Of a DNA stretch of 64,000 nucleotides, positions 48,560-61,424 are shown one piece after another (position 1 is the stretch's first letter; each line of letters opens with the position of its first letter). The notes beneath the pieces were generated by a model. That model saw nothing but the letters and a program-made list of their open reading frames with translations. It had not been told where the DNA came from and made no database searches. This stretch comes from Apricaphanius iberus. Taxonomy: Eukaryota > Chordata > Actinopteri > Cyprinodontiformes > Aphaniidae. A program made the position numbers and the translations under genes. Location: positions 3,906,001 to 3,970,000 of the forward strand of contig JAPXFQ010000831.1 in the NCBI GenBank assembly GCA_028564705.1. The letters run 5' to 3'.

Positions 48560-49300
48560 CTCTGCAATAACAATTGCATGTTTTTACATTATGTTCCTAA
48601 TATTTCTTTTAGGATCCTCTGTTTAGCACCATGTATCTTTCCATCAACTCTGATAGCTTCCATTCCCATCCTCACAGCACGGTGCAGTCACTGCCATTTT
48701 TAACTGGGATGGTACACTCAGTATTTTGCATGTTGAGTTAAACATTCTGTACTCCTCAATTTGGACCTTCTTCCAGGTGCCTGCAGTATCTCCTACATGG
48801 CCTGTAAACTGCAAACAGGACTTCTTTTGTTTATGTTTCCTTTAATGAATGACTTTCCTATTGCCACTCTTTTGGCAGTTTGGTTTGCAGACTAAACTAG
48901 TGGAGTGACCAACAAGACGTTTTTCTTTTCAAAGATTCTCCAACCTGAGCGGTGAATCAGTGCAAAGACCTCCTGATTAATGTGTTCCTTGCCCAACCTT
49001 TTGTTTTCGGTGGACATTTATGCCTGGGTAGGTCTGTAGTTGATCCATCCATGTTCAGATGACAGAATTGAACAAACCTCTGGGAGATTTTCACGTTTGG
49101 GATATTATTTTAGAACCCAAACCTGCTTTAAACTTCTCCACAACACTCTAGCTGACCCATCTGCTGTGTCCCTTGTTTCTTCATGATGATGTTTGTTCTA
49201 TAATGTGCCCTAACAAACATCTAAGAACATCTACCCAAAGCAGCATAGAGGTGTCCTCACATTAGTATGTTATAGTGTTTCACTTAAAATACCTGTAAAC
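48560..49300 (-). mobile_element. Tc1 transposase relic
   Basis: In minus orientation it keeps nearly the full gene order of the lineage at 43880. On the plus strand the phrases are CCATCAACTCTGATAGCTTC (48651), CTCCTACATGGCCTGTAAAC, AACTGCAAACAGGACTTCTT, TTGCCACTCTTTTGGCAG, CCTGCTTTAAACTTCTCCAC (49120) and TTCATGATGATGTTTGTTC. Heavily mutated; no intact frame and no clear inverted repeats. Confidence 0.75.
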
Positions 49301-50189
49301 TACACAAAAGTTTGTGATTGATGAAATCATGAATAACCATAAAAACAGAATAAAAAATCTGCTGGTACTTTTAACAATGACAGCCCATTATCATGTTGTA
49401 TAAAAGAAAACTCTCTATGGGAATCTAATACACCCTGTTAAAACTTAGTCCTCCTCTGACCGATCTCTGTGATGCACGTTTTTAATATGCGGGAGTGTTA
49501 CTATGAGCCAATCAGGTTTATTGCAGTGATTAGATTAAAATCCAATTTTTCCGTCAACTCAGCAAAGCTGCATTGGTAGTCAATTAAGAAATGTCATAAT
49601 GTGATGGAGGACAGTTTGTAATGATCCCCGGTGCTGCTGAATGTGTGACAGGCTACCACTAAAAGGGTCACTGCCGTAACCTCGATTCACCAGAGGCTTT
49701 AAACACACAATCTGCTGGTTTCAGCATATGCAATATTTCTCACAGCGTCCAAGTAAAATGTCAATGGAGTGTATCTGCAGGCGCCTTTACAGACACTTCT
49801 TTCTACACTTTCAATTTTCTCACACAATAGAAATCAATGATGAAGTAATTCACATATTCATTAAGAAAATGTGTCTGTAAATCTAAACTTTTTTGTAAAT
49901 GATTTAGCATCTGGCTCTTTCCTGTTAGAGACACTTTTCTATCATTTGCCAAATTGTCACCAAATATCAATTGTAACAGTCGAAAACTATTGATTGTTTT
50001 CTAGATTAAACCAGTTGTTGCTCTCCAGCATCTCAAAAAAGCACATATTGCAATGAAACATTTTTTTGGTAGGCAATGAAGGAGGCTCTGGTTGTTGCAG
50101 TAGCCTACATGCCTGTGGAGCTATGCGATGTGTATTTTCCTTCTATTATTTAGGTGTATAGGCAATCCTATTTTCTATTTCCTATTTTC
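49301..50189. other. No gene recognised
   Basis: Unique DNA; 49560-49860 is of mixed composition and could be conserved non-coding sequence. Confidence 0.4.
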
Positions 50190-51105
50190 GATCTTTGTTG
50201 TTGGCGGTGGGGATTGGTCCGGGTGGCGGCGGCGTGTGTCGTCTGTCGGCCGGCTGCGGGTCCCTCCTGCCGTGCGGCGGCGGCGGGGACCCCCTCCCGG
50301 CTGTTCCCTGATCAGGGCCCTACTGGGGGCAGGGTGCCCCTGATCCCCGTGGCCTCCGGGTCCTGTTCCAGGCCCGCCTTGGAGTAGCCATTTTCCGGCA
50401 GAGCCCGTGGGCTCATCCCTGCGATCTCTCGGGCCCCAGCATTGCGGCTGGTGGGTGTTCCCTGGGGCTTCCATATGTTCCTCTCTTGGTGGGTGATCAG
50501 CCCTGCGCTGGTCAGCCTGTGGGTCCTGCGCCCTGTGGGTCCCTGGATGCATACGTCTCCTGCCTCTTTCATGTCTGTGTCGATTCCTGTAGCATTGATT
50601 GACGGTTCATTACACCAGCTATCAATCACTTGCATGGGGAAACCTTATTCACACCTGCATTCTGGCACACACACATATGTGTGGGGACATTGGTGAGTAC
50701 GGACATATCTTGAGCTGAGGTTATCGTCATTAGTTAGTTGAAACCAGGAGCTTACCAGAAACATTAGTATTGTGTTCATTAATCCATGCTTGTGTGTAGC
50801 TGAACTATTGGTGTTGTTCTGTTCAGTTTGTAGTTTTTGTTTGTTTTGTTTTACCATTTCTCTGCCGTCTTACAGAGGCGGAGGACTGGGATGTTTTCTT
50901 GTGTTCTTTGTTTCCCTCCTGTCTTGTGTCTTCGGTTCACGCTTCTGCTTGTCCTGTTTCTCTTCTTCACCTTCTTCCTTTCTTCCTTCTTTTGTGTCCA
51001 ATCTGTTGGGCTTGTACTTGGTACTCAGATACCAATTCTGAGTAGCAAACTAACTAGTCAAAACACGTAAAAAAAATAAAATAAATATATATATATATTT
51101 TTTTT
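50190..51105 (+). mobile_element. Retrotransposon 3' UTR-like block with GC-rich head
   Basis: 50205-50560 is strikingly G+C-rich (GGCGGCGGCGTGTGTCGTCT, CCTGATCAGGGCCC). It is followed by GTGGGTCCCTGGATGCATAC, a TATGTGTGGGGACATTGGTG phrase, pyrimidine-rich DNA with repeated CTTCTT/TTCCTT words, and an A-rich tail (AAAAAAAATAAAATAAAT, 51069-51086). This order matches the 3' part of a fish retrotransposon (non-LTR type) whose coding part is missing. Frames within it are compositional. Confidence 0.45.
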
Positions 51106-51195
51106 TTACCCTCATACAAAATGTGCCACTTCACCCCTGCTTTTCATCGGACACCACCTTCCACTTACAGTTCGTTGGAAAGTACGAGTGAAGCC
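51106..51195. other. Short unassigned spacer
   Basis: T-rich start after an (AT)n run, then unique DNA leading into the Harbinger-like copy. Confidence 0.4.
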
Positions 51196-51764
51196 CTGTT
51201 TACACTTAAGTTTGAACCCAGACACACACGTATTGACAGACGTTTTCCTGTTATACGTCGCGGTTGGGTGCGTCAGTGTTGGAAAGAAATTCTCCACCAG
51301 GATAGCAGGGGTTCTAACTTTTTTTGGTGGTTCTCCCTACCTTGTAAATGCATTCCCCCTCAAGGAGCAATGGCTGACAGAAAGTACGTTTTAATGGAGC
51401 TCGAAAGTTATTTGCTACAAGTGCAGCTCATAAAATACTCCAAATGCAGGTAAACAAATAAAATAGTCTGTTTTTTATTCTTGTTTTCAAAATCACCAAA
51501 AGACCAAATTAGATGAGCAGGTCTTTCAATATAATTCATCTTGTGCCCAAACGCTGATTTGACTACTGATTACACAAACTATAGAGCTCTGTTCTAGTCA
51601 AATGATCTTGGGTAGATGTTGGCCTACCTATCACAGGTGTTTGCTCTCCATTGCCTTCGATAGATAGAAAATTGGGCTCTACTCCATCTGGCCTTGTTTA
51701 TAGGTGACAGAGACCCCTTGCGTTGTGTGTCTCTGTTTCTAGGCAGAAGGAGAAGTATAAATTA
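51196..51764 (+). mobile_element. Second PIF/Harbinger-like copy
   Basis: The right end GGAGAAGTATAAATTA (51749-51764) matches the TIR of the copy at 16059-16703; the left end CTGTTTACACTTAAG (51196) is diverged. The interior matches that copy over GAGCAAT, GAAAGTA, GTGCAGCTCATAAAATACTC and AGAAAATTGGGCTCTA. At 51371-51453 a short frame starts MADRKYVLMELESYLLQVQL, which resembles the N-terminus of PIF/Harbinger-type proteins in fish. No complete nuclease is present. Confidence 0.6.
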
Positions 51765-52029
51765 GACATGAGTCATGGCCACTTCAAAAGAAAACAATTC
51801 AATATACGGATAGGTCGATTTTCCACTGCAGGAACCATTTCAGAAACCAGTGTAGTTTTATGAGGTAGTTTCCTCCCCGCATTTTTACTGCAGGATCCAG
51901 ATGAAACCAGACACAAGTGGGTAGAAATCTACCCTGAAAACAGCCTTGTGAGGGAGTCTGGACTGTTTTTTGATGGACCTTGAATTAAAAGGTGGGGCTC
52001 CATGGAGGGAGTATGCTGAGCTTTTCTAA
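51765..52029. other. Unassigned, possible repeat
   Basis: TTTCCACTGCAGGAACCATT (51831) and TTTTACTGCAGGATCC (51884) suggest an internal duplication; no family named. Confidence 0.35.
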
Positions 52030-52420
52030 TTCACGGAACATCCTCAGAATTTAAGTTTGTTCACATACAGTAATGGTGTTCCAGAGTATTGGTATAAGAG
52101 TAGAAAAGCCTCTGTCTCCTTTAATTGATGATGATGTAGACTGGTGTCTGTCCATGTAAAGTGCTCCAAGTCATAACCAGGATCCTGAAATGCACTCAGG
52201 ATCAGATTCAAAGGGGCAAATATGGAATATTTAGTCAGGAGCCAGGTGGCAGCCTTTCGTCTCAATTGAAATTTTGGTAGGACATGTGTGAAATGAATTT
52301 TATTAATCCAGACAAGATAAAACAAACCATGAGTTAACACTTGCATTTCAAGATGAGACACAATGGAGCAAAGTTTGGTAATATTTCTGAATGACAGAAA
52401 CAGGTGGAAACCAGAGGACC
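52030..52420 (-). mobile_element. LINE ORF2 C-terminal fragment
   Basis: Minus strand. RNITKLCSIVSHLEMQVLTH (about 52390-52331) is close to the 'LRNI.KLRSI.S..E.E.LIHAF' segment at the end of L2/Rex-type reverse transcriptases. In other frames follow the 'K.LHGQ.P'-like part (LYMDRHQ) and GDRGFSTL...LWNTI, matching 'GDRAFS...LWNSLP'. At least one frameshift and an internal stop. No LINE tail seen at its 3' end. Confidence 0.65.
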
Positions 52421-54409
52421 AACATCATCATGCTGATCATCAGAGTTTCATTTGACTTTAGTTTGCACTGAAATACATGGATAAAATCTACAAACTGTAA
52501 TGAGTGTGGGGACAGTGTGAGTCATTTTTTTGTGGGGATTTTAATCGATGGAAAAATAAAATAATTATATATATATATATATATTATTGTCTATGTCCTG
52601 AGATACAAATTAAAGTGACATTACAACTGACCAGGATCATTAATAAATCAGGGACTTGCATACAAGCTTCACAAGAAGGAAAACTTGATATATTTTAAAA
52701 CTACTGTTCCCACGATGGGTCCATGTAATTCTATCTACCACCTGAAATGTTTTCAAGAGAGTGAGCCGAGTTCTTGTTGAGTGGGGAAGAAAGCGTTTTC
52801 CTCGAGGTGAAGGTTGCTCGGCATGACCACATCTGGATGAGCCATAAGCGAGTGTGTCAGAAGCTACACTGAATCACCAGAGATCACTTTCACTTGTATA
52901 ATTCAGTCCTAACGCCTGTGACACACGGTTTTTGTATCATAAGAATCCAAAACCGAACACTTTATGCTGGGAAACACTGAAAATGTAGAAAGTTCTCATC
53001 CAAACTGACACTGTGGAACTACGCTCTGCTGGAGATGTACTGTCTTCCCCGTTTGACCTCTGTTGGCTTCATCATCGGGGAGTAATAAAAGCCCTGTGAG
53101 CAGTGGGCCCTGTCTCATGCTGCAGTTGTGTGAGTTAAATCTGCCTCAGACAGGTGCTGCAGAGTATGCCTCAATGCACTGAAACAGCTGGGACCGGTCA
53201 TCAGTACTCACTGGAGATGACATCACCTGACAAGTGTTCTTCTGACTCATGTCCTGCTCCGCGGCTCTGACACATGCTTCACCTCCGAGGCTCTTATGCA
53301 GGACAAGGTCTGAGCTGCGGCTGCAAAACAGAAGAGGAAGTGAAGTCATCCGGTCTCACTCATCATCGCGTAAGTGAAAGGGATGATGCGCATCAGGAGG
53401 GCTAAAGAATGCTGAATGATGTTACATACATTAGGTCAGTTATGCCAGGAAGATGCTGGAACACAAAGGGCTATTACTGCAGACAAGTGAAGAGCACAAA
53501 GAGATATTCCAGTTTAGGGTTGTGAATCAGCGAGGGTCCATCTCTGCTGAGGGCATAATAATGCAGTTAATTACCCAGCATAAAATTCCCACTATAATAT
53601 TATCAGCCTTGTATTTTACAGGAGTGGAGTCAGATGATTCTCCAGAGGTGAGTGGTTTATGCTCTGGCTGGTGGCTAGTGAAAGGTTCCTGCAGGTTCTG
53701 GTAATTTGATGATTTCTAACATAATACAATGTGAAAGGAATCAAATCTGGGATTTCCAATTAACTAAAAACTATTGGGATCTAATTCTTGATTTTTTCAG
53801 CTACAATATATACAGTTTTTGGTGACAGTTTACACAGGTTCAAAATTACATTGAATCAAATGTATGCATACATCCCAGATAATATGTCCATAGGTGTCTC
53901 TTAGTAGGCTGCAGAATAACCATCAATAAGCATATTTCTGGCTGGATATTTGATCTTAAGTGGTAAAAAGTCTAAGTTCCCAGGATCTTATTTGTGTACT
54001 AAGGGTCTGAAAAGAAAACAAAAAACCTTTAAGTATTGTGCTCCTCATGACTGGAACCAATCTGAGCAGGACCTAAAGATTAAATAGATGGTTTTATTGT
54101 TTTAAAAGACTCCTGAAGAACAATGAGACCTCAACCTCTGGTTATAGATGTTTAATGTGATTTGATTTACTCGAGTCAAAGGTCACATCTAAATGTCATG
54201 TGATTGTTGAAACTTTTTTTATCATTTTCTGCTGCTGTCCATCCCAGGCACTTTTGTAAATTTAATTTTTAAAACTAAATAATATATTTTTTTCGAGTTA
54301 AATAGAGGTGAAATTAAAGCAGGTAAAATAGTTGTTTTTCTGATACAGATCCAGCTATTTCAAGCAATTTTGTATGCCAAAACCAGCTTTAATGTGCTTA
54401 TTAGCAATA
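52421..54409. other. No gene recognised
   Basis: An (AT)n run lies at 52567-52584. At 53625-53650 a short segment GAGTGGAGTCAGATGATTCT has AG before and GTGAGT after, mimicking a micro-exon; I do not annotate it. Otherwise unique DNA. Confidence 0.4.
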
Positions 54410-54560
54410 CACCCTCTCTGGAAACTAAACAGACCTTTAGCAGGATGCTGCCACCATCATGTTTGACAGTTGGAGCAAATCAGAAAATTTCACCTAATCT
54501 CATATAACCATAAAATGACCAATTGTTAACCCATTATGACTAGAAGATAATGAAAGCATT
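54410..54560 (-). mobile_element. Tc1 fragment
   Basis: GCAGGATGCTGCCACCATCA and TGTTTGACAGTTGG are the complement of the Tc1 'V.HGGGSIM' catalytic-region codons. Only about 100-150 bp remains. Confidence 0.5.
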
Positions 54561-56491
54561 TTCAATATAAAGTTCCTCCCCTTCATAAAAATGGTAAACA
54601 ATTTCCAGTTGCTTTGAAAAAAAAGATTTGTGTTTATATTCAATTACAGAAATGTAACATACAAAAAAGTGAAAATCAAAGCTGCCTCAGACAATTTGTG
54701 CGTGTGTAAAACAATCACTTAAATGTTTCTATAAAAATTTCACAAAGCTTAAACAAAATGAATCAAACCTTGTGGGACCCCTACAGGACAGTCAAGGGGA
54801 GAGGATTGGTAATGCTAACATAATGCTTGGAGTCAACATATATTGGAGAAAATCCACTTTAAATTCAAACACTTGTATCCAAATTTTTTTTTTTTCAAAC
54901 ATCACTGAAGTGGTGATTGATAAAAAAAACGAGTTAAATGCATATATCAATTCCCACAGTACTCGCCAGTTGCCATGACACACACAGTGAGAAGAACTCA
55001 ACGAAATGTGAATTATTATATTCCACAAGTTATGTTACATACAATCAATCCATATTTTACCTTTCAGAGACCCGTCTCATTTCTTATCAGAACTAAAGAG
55101 AACCGTATAAAAACATGGCCCATAACAGAAGGAGAGAAATTAGGTTTTTGATGATGACTCTTAAAATTGTTGTAGAAGTGGCTTCGGACTCATTCCTCTG
55201 TGTAGTGCATCTGATAACAACATGCTGCAGCCACAGAAAGAGCATTACATCATCCTGCTACTTCCCGGCAACGGGAGCCGATGCATGATGAGATCAGACG
55301 CCTTCTCCACCTCTTCTCATCCCAGTAGCACAGCAGACTGCTGCAGGACCTGTAGGATTATCTCCAACTGCCAGGGAAATATGGAAGATGCTGTCTCACC
55401 CGCAGAGCCTGAAAGACTGTGTGCAGCCAGGGTTCATCTGCAGGTGAGGGCTCTATTTCAGGTGTAGAGCAAAGCAAATCTGTTAAAGCATTCAGACACA
55501 TATAACAATTGGTGAGTTTCCAGCACACCCTGCTATGCCCCGATGGTGTTTGCTGTGTGATCACAGAGCATGCAAAAATTTTTTCAGATCAAAGACTCCT
55601 CATAGCTTAGAGAGCTTACGCCGCTTAAATCTTTTTATATCTTTTAACATTACTCTTCGTTCTGCTGCAAACACAAATCCAGACAAAACTGTTTTATTTC
55701 TTTAGTTCTGATTTTTATCTTTGCCTCATGGCTGATCCTCATTAAAAATACAATTCGATGTATGTTAGTCTTGGCATGGCGCTGTGTCCTCAACTTCGGA
55801 TTTCGCCTGATAAAGATGAACAGATGAGTTGAATCTTATGGCCTAAGTGACCCCTGCCCTGGCTATGGTTACACCCGCCCCCTCCTCATCCCTTCTCCCG
55901 ATTTGGTCATCCTGTCCGTGACAGCGTAATGATGACAGAGAATGGCCAGCACAAAGCAGCTTCCTCCACACCAGAGGACCCTTTTATGGCGTAATGAAAG
56001 TGAGAGATGAAGAATGGCTGTCATCTGGCGCAGCCCCAGCAAATCACAGCACAACAGCAAGCGGTCAGGCGGCAGAGAGGAGATGACCGTGGCGACACTG
56101 GCATCGAGTCGCGCTGTTTGTCAACAATCGCTCAATCTGTCAGTGTAATACGGCGCAACAAATCAGCTCTGCCACCACTTGCCCGGTGTGGAAAACAGCG
56201 GCGTGACACGGCTGTCAGACGGAAAGCTATCGAGTCACACATCTTACAAAGACCCAATAATGAGGGCCTCATCCAAAATTTTAGCAACATCTGATCACAA
56301 ATGCTTTAAGTCCAAAATAGGATAAATAAATTAGACTGTTATGTTTTGACATTTGTGTTTAAAGAAAAATCAGATGCCTTTAGTTTGTTTTCAGATCTCT
56401 ACACAACCACACTGATAAATTTATAATCCATAATTTTTAACAAATCACATTTTATTTTAATATACCTACGGGATTAATCCATATATATATT
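54561..56491. other. No gene recognised
   Basis: A plus-strand frame at 55222-55467 is open up to a donor-like CTGCAG|GTGAGG (55438-55449) and is Cys/Ser-rich, but no acceptor or family is recognised. The interval 55990-56290 is GC-richer and looks like possible conserved non-coding DNA. Confidence 0.4.
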
Positions 56492-56710
56492 GTTTAGACC
56501 AGTGTTTCCCAACCCTGGTCCTCAAAGCAGACTGTCCTGAACGGTTTAGAAGTTTCCCTTCTTAAACACACCTGATTCAGATGACTGCAGCTCAGCAAAA
56601 GCCCATTAATCAGCCAACAACTGAAATCAGCTCTGCTGAAGCAGGGAAAAACCTAAAACATGTAGGGCAGTGTGCTTTAAGGACCAGGGTTGGGAAACAC
56701 TGGTTTAGAC
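56492..56710. mobile_element. hAT MITE (203 bp) with perfect 8-bp target duplication
   Basis: The element spans 56500-56702. Ends CAGTGTTTCCCAACCCTGGT and (right side) ACCAGGGTTGGGAAACACTG are perfect inverse complements over 20 bp. Both sides carry GTTTAGAC (56492-56499 and 56703-56710). The interior includes CTTAAACACACCTGATTCAG, typical of a well-spread fish MITE. The 104-codon frame overlapping it (56581-56895) is an accident. Confidence 0.92.
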
Positions 56711-58909
56711 TTTACGTCTGTAAATACACAAAATTAGGCATAACTGGGGATTGCCCCAAGCTCCAGACACCAGCAAAATGCTTTGCAGTACATATTTTGG
56801 CCTGTCGAGAATATGCATCAACAGGCATTGGGGGGTGGAAGAAAAGTTGCTTCCTTTTCACCATAGATCTTTATGGAAAAGTAGCAAAAAAGTAAGCCAT
56901 TATTAGGAGAACATCTATCATGATGTTTTTGTGAGGTAGAAATGGAAACTCATATAAATCCAAACCATGAAACCATAAACGGATGACAAATCAGGTCCAG
57001 AAGGAAAAAGGAAGTTAACAGTAGGATCAGGACTATCTGAATGAGATACGGGTTTATGCAGAGGAGATGAGTGAGACAAGACACAGGTGGGAGTAGCAGA
57101 ACAGAACACAGCTGAGAGAGAGCAGGGAGCTTAGAAGATAGTAAAGAGAAAAAGTGAAAGGGAATTACTGAACGGAAAATTCAGTAACCCAACACAACAA
57201 ACATGGGCTTCCACACCATTTGATTGCAACTAAAGCGGTAATAGAATCATTTTAATCACGTGTGCTGGAGGAGAGACCCATCTAAAAAATGAAAGACAAA
57301 ACTCCCATCCGTGAGTGGTAATGTACTGTAGTTTTTAGATTATCCAACAACCCAGATTGCTGAATCTAAATACAACTGGGTTCCTAAAGTCCTAACTATT
57401 TGATTTGGTTGTGTGGAGCCAGGTGCACATCTAAAAGTTGCAGAAAGCTGGCACATTTTAATTTTCCAGTCCACTTCTGGATCTAAGTCAAATTCAGTCC
57501 TATGGCAAGACGCATAATCCCAAATAGACACCAAAATTGTGTGGCTCTCATGTGAAAAATTGTGAAAAAGTTGATGCATTAATACAGAGTAAGAAAGTGA
57601 ATATCTGAAGTTTTGCCAGAGTGTAGAAGATGATACTCTATGTCCCATAAAAACAACACAGGGATCAGAGACCTTCAAGAGGTCAGTACAGACACCGTCC
57701 TATATTAATAAACACATTGCCAGCTGTCGAATGTAATTCATCCCCTTCCTTTTCAAAGAAAGCAGAGGATTGTATGTAGATCAGTCTGTGCACACAGTGC
57801 TTAATATCATGCACGGCCCTCAAAAACACACTTTCTTCTTATCCCCCTGAGCATGAAATCAGTGCCCAGACGCTTGCGCTTGTCTCTTTTCAAAGCTTTT
57901 ACTATTGTTGAGTAAATCAATGCTGTGAAGCCAAAAGGGATTAGAAAAAAAAGCACCAAAGAGCAATCTGCACAGAGACTGAAACTCTTTTAAGATGCTA
58001 CCCACAGTCATACAGTATGCTATTGCAATGCTAGCATTAGCTGCATGGGGGAGATGTAATCGTGCAGGTCACTGTTAGCACATAGTAAGACATTCTTAAA
58101 CACACCCAACCATTCAAATTTATAGCACAAAGCCATGTGTGCAACTAAATCTCTATTATCAACTGCAAGGTGGCACATAGTTATCAGTATTAATCATCAG
58201 TAGAGCATATGGTGCTCATTCATGGCATGATTAATCAACACAATGACATTATCACACCTGCACAAGATAAATCACCTTTGAACATGCAATGGGATGTAGT
58301 TCATTCAAAATACATGTGAGCCTGATTCAAGGTGTAACGTCCCGGTTGTGCTGTTCAGGCTGGCCCAAAGGTGATGCAGCATATGGATGGTGTGCACACT
58401 TGGCTTCTTATTACTCCCATCAGAAACATTCACACGTACAAGTGGAGATGCATGCAAGCAGGGACAGGCAGTAAAGGAGACAGGACGGGGAACACATGAT
58501 GTCATCAGTGTCTCAGTGAGGCAGCCAGAGCATTTTCCATAGGCTGTCCTCTGTTGCTGTGGAGCGGCGGCCGCCAATCCCCTCCCCTCGATGGTTAATG
58601 TATACAGCACCGCTGCGTGTCACGATCGTGACATTGGTTCCTCAGGTCCAAACACAACGTTGTGTGGCCATTCAGAGACCCCCCATCTGTGTCCTCCCAC
58701 ACAGGTCCTTTCAGCTTTCAACCGGTGTAATGTTGAGAGTTTACAGCTATTTGTTTGGTACTATCATAGTGGAAGACTGGATGGGCCTTGTGAGGTTCTG
58801 AAAGACTTGTCACTTAGCATGAAGGATTTGTGTTGACTGTTGATTAAACTGATTTACTGAGTTAGTTATACGGGATTTTAAAAAGATGAAAAATAAGAAC
58901 AAAAATGTG
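56711..58909. other. No gene recognised
   Basis: Unique DNA. A minus-strand frame at 57340-57678 (112 codons) has no domain. 58500-58700 is GC-richer with GGCGGCCGCC and the palindrome CACGATCGTG (58621-58630). Confidence 0.4.
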
Positions 58910-59170
58910 ACATAACTGGAAAATAATCTCAGTATTTTGTAAAACTCTCAAAGGTTTGGTGGAAAATATCATGAAAAAGAGCAGCAGCATCAAAATAAAG
59001 GAACATGTGGAAATCAGAAAAAGTCCAAATTGTAGTTTTGTCCTACAAAAAATAAATTTGTGCACATAAACCAATCGCATTATCATCACCTTGACACATG
59101 TTGGTGGCAGAATTATGTTATGGGAAAATTTTTCTTTAACAAGGACAGGGAAGCTGGGGTTTCCAGCCAT
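58910..59170 (+). mobile_element. Internally deleted Tc1 copy
   Basis: 58925-58990 follows the 5' region of the Tc1 lineage (AATCTCAGTATTTTGTAAAA ... CTCAAAGG). It then jumps to the catalytic part: ATCAGAAAAAGTCCAAATTG, ACATGTTGGTGGCAGAATTA and AACAAGGACAGGGAAGCTGG. The middle is missing and no frame is open. Confidence 0.65.
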
Positions 59171-61408
59171 CTAATTATGAATAAGCCATTTATTAAGCCA
59201 TATTGGTGAAAAGTAGTCCTAAAATAAATTGAAGTTACATAAAATTTTCATTTCAGTTTAAAAAATTCTAACACACACACACACCACATACCAACACAAC
59301 TTGGTTTCTTCAGTAAAAAAGAAAGAATGAAAGACCTGGGAACGCATTGGAATCTCCACGAATGACCTGGAAGATGTTGCGAGAGAGAGGTTATGTCTGG
59401 GTGTCCCTCCTGTGCCTGTTGCTCCGTGGCCCGATCTTGGATAAGCAGAAGACAATGGAGTGATGGACAGACTTTATCTAATACTGTAAATCAGCTGTAA
59501 TTATAAATTATACTGAGCTAAAAAACATAAACTGCTGTGTTTATTTTGCACCATCAGAGCAGAGGATACAGATGAGAGAAACGCAGCTTCAATCTGTAGG
59601 TGACAATGGCCAAGAAGAGCAAAAATAGGGTTTGATCAGAGTGTTGCTCTGGTGACATTCATGATAGCTGAGAGGATGAGGAAATCCGATTTCCTTATAC
59701 TAAATTGAGGTAGAAGTTACCAGACCCAGTGTTGAGGGACAGATTTAGGCTGCATCTTTCCCCATCGTTATTGCTTTACTCAAAGACTCAACCTGCAAAG
59801 AAATGCAATTTCAAAAGCTCCCGAACAAAGGTTTGGTTTAATAGCAATAAGAGCTCCAATGTGAACATGCCACACAAGCTGTAGCCAAAAACACGACCAA
59901 TTTGAAGGCAGTATGGAAGACCAAAAGGGCTGAAATCCAATTTTTGGGGGGATATTTTATAATTATTATTAAACGTTTCATTATTATTTCATTTCATGTT
60001 CTTGTGCTTCAACACATCACATCATTTATTTTCTATTTTTAGTTATCAAAATTAATGGGGTCAAAAATACTGATTTGAAAGTATTTATTTAATACAAATC
60101 ATAGAAACAATTTCATTTTATTTTTTATTCTTTATCCACAGAATGAACTAAGGACACAATATTTTAATATATTTAATAAAATATTTAAAAAATGTAGCAT
60201 TCTTTGCTGAAATGGCATCTAGAAATCAATTTAAATTTCAAAATAAAAAGAGTTTGAGTCTGGGTATGAGCCCCGGCAACTCCAATTTTATGGACAGTGG
60301 ACTAGACCCTGTTCGCAAATGGATTTAAATATCTCCTGAAGGACTTCAAGTCACACCAAAATTGTCTGAGTAAATTGTGGGTGGGTTTTCAAAAACCGAT
60401 TCAGTAAAAATGGGGACAAGTCAAACTGTGAAGCTCTGTCTTCGGTTTGTGACTTAAATAAGGAGGACTCAAAGGAAAACAGCTGCAGACATCAACATCG
60501 GGAAGTTCAAACTGTCTGGCATCCATACATACTGTTACATCCAAAGTGAAGGATCTAAAGCCTGGTCAATTTGTGTATCACTTGATACCAACACCTGACA
60601 ACAGCCAAGATCCACACCTGCCTCAAAGTGTCTCTTTGCTCTCCTTGTTTCGATAGCCATGTCCCTTGGTAGACATTTGAAGAGAAGCTAAAGCATTCTT
60701 TCTCTGGGGCTTTTGGAGAAAAGAAACAAGTTCAAGAGGTCAGAGATACGTGTTATTTTCCCACCGGTGCGACACTCAGGATCTGTCAGAGCTGTGTCAG
60801 GGAATGACAGTGAAAAGAAGGACGGCAAGAAAAGTAGATCAGGCGGACAAAGGCCAGACTTCACAGTGAAAGCTCTAGATCAATGGATCGCCAGGCTGGG
60901 CACACTGCACCCACACACACCTGCACACTCACACACTCACAGTTTGATGCTTGGATTGACCTATTTTGCGCCTGTCAAAAGTCCTGAGAAAGACATACAA
61001 ACAAAACATTTTAAAGATAGATGGAATCACACACAAACGAAAGGATTCCACCTCCATGGCTTACAGCACTCATTTGGGGTGCACCTCAACAATCCCAGTA
61101 CTCATGCTTGTCAGCTTGACAAATGGATGTGGGAAACTGTCAATTAAAATAAAGTCCCATCTGGGGAGTCAGATGAGGAGGACACAATCATCCAGTGAAG
61201 CACACAAACCACAGTTTCAGAAAGCCCCAGAAATGGGTTGATCCACACGCTGGGCTTCATGCGCAATACATCAAACAGACAACATTATCACTGCCTATGC
61301 CTCTAAACACTTCAACATGATTAATTAGAATTAATTAATGAAATGCTATGTGTTGGCTAATTTATCATATTACAATATTTGGAATCCATCATCTAAATGC
61401 TGGCGTCT
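59171..61408. other. No gene recognised
   Basis: A CA tract lies at 59269-59283. A 144-codon plus-strand frame at 60713-61147 includes a His/Thr/Ser low-complexity run from CACA repeats (60905-60940) and has no domain. Otherwise AT-rich. Confidence 0.45.
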
Positions 61409-61424
61409 CCCCCCCCCCCCCCCC
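61409..61424. repeat. Poly-C run (16)
   Basis: Sixteen consecutive C residues. Length may be affected by sequencing. Confidence 0.95.

Noticed and set aside
50175..50635. Overlapping 107-125-codon minus-strand frames
   Set aside because: Caused by high G+C with few stop codons in a repeat-like block; Arg/Pro/Gly-rich without domain.
53625..53650. 26-bp micro-exon between AG and GTGAGT
   Set aside because: Too short and unsupported; such patterns arise often by chance.
58621..58630. CACGATCGTG palindrome as a regulatory site
   Set aside because: A 10-bp palindrome in 64 kb is expected by chance and no paired site was seen.
60713..61147. 144-codon plus-strand frame
   Set aside because: Contains a CACA-derived His/Thr/Ser run and no recognisable domain.
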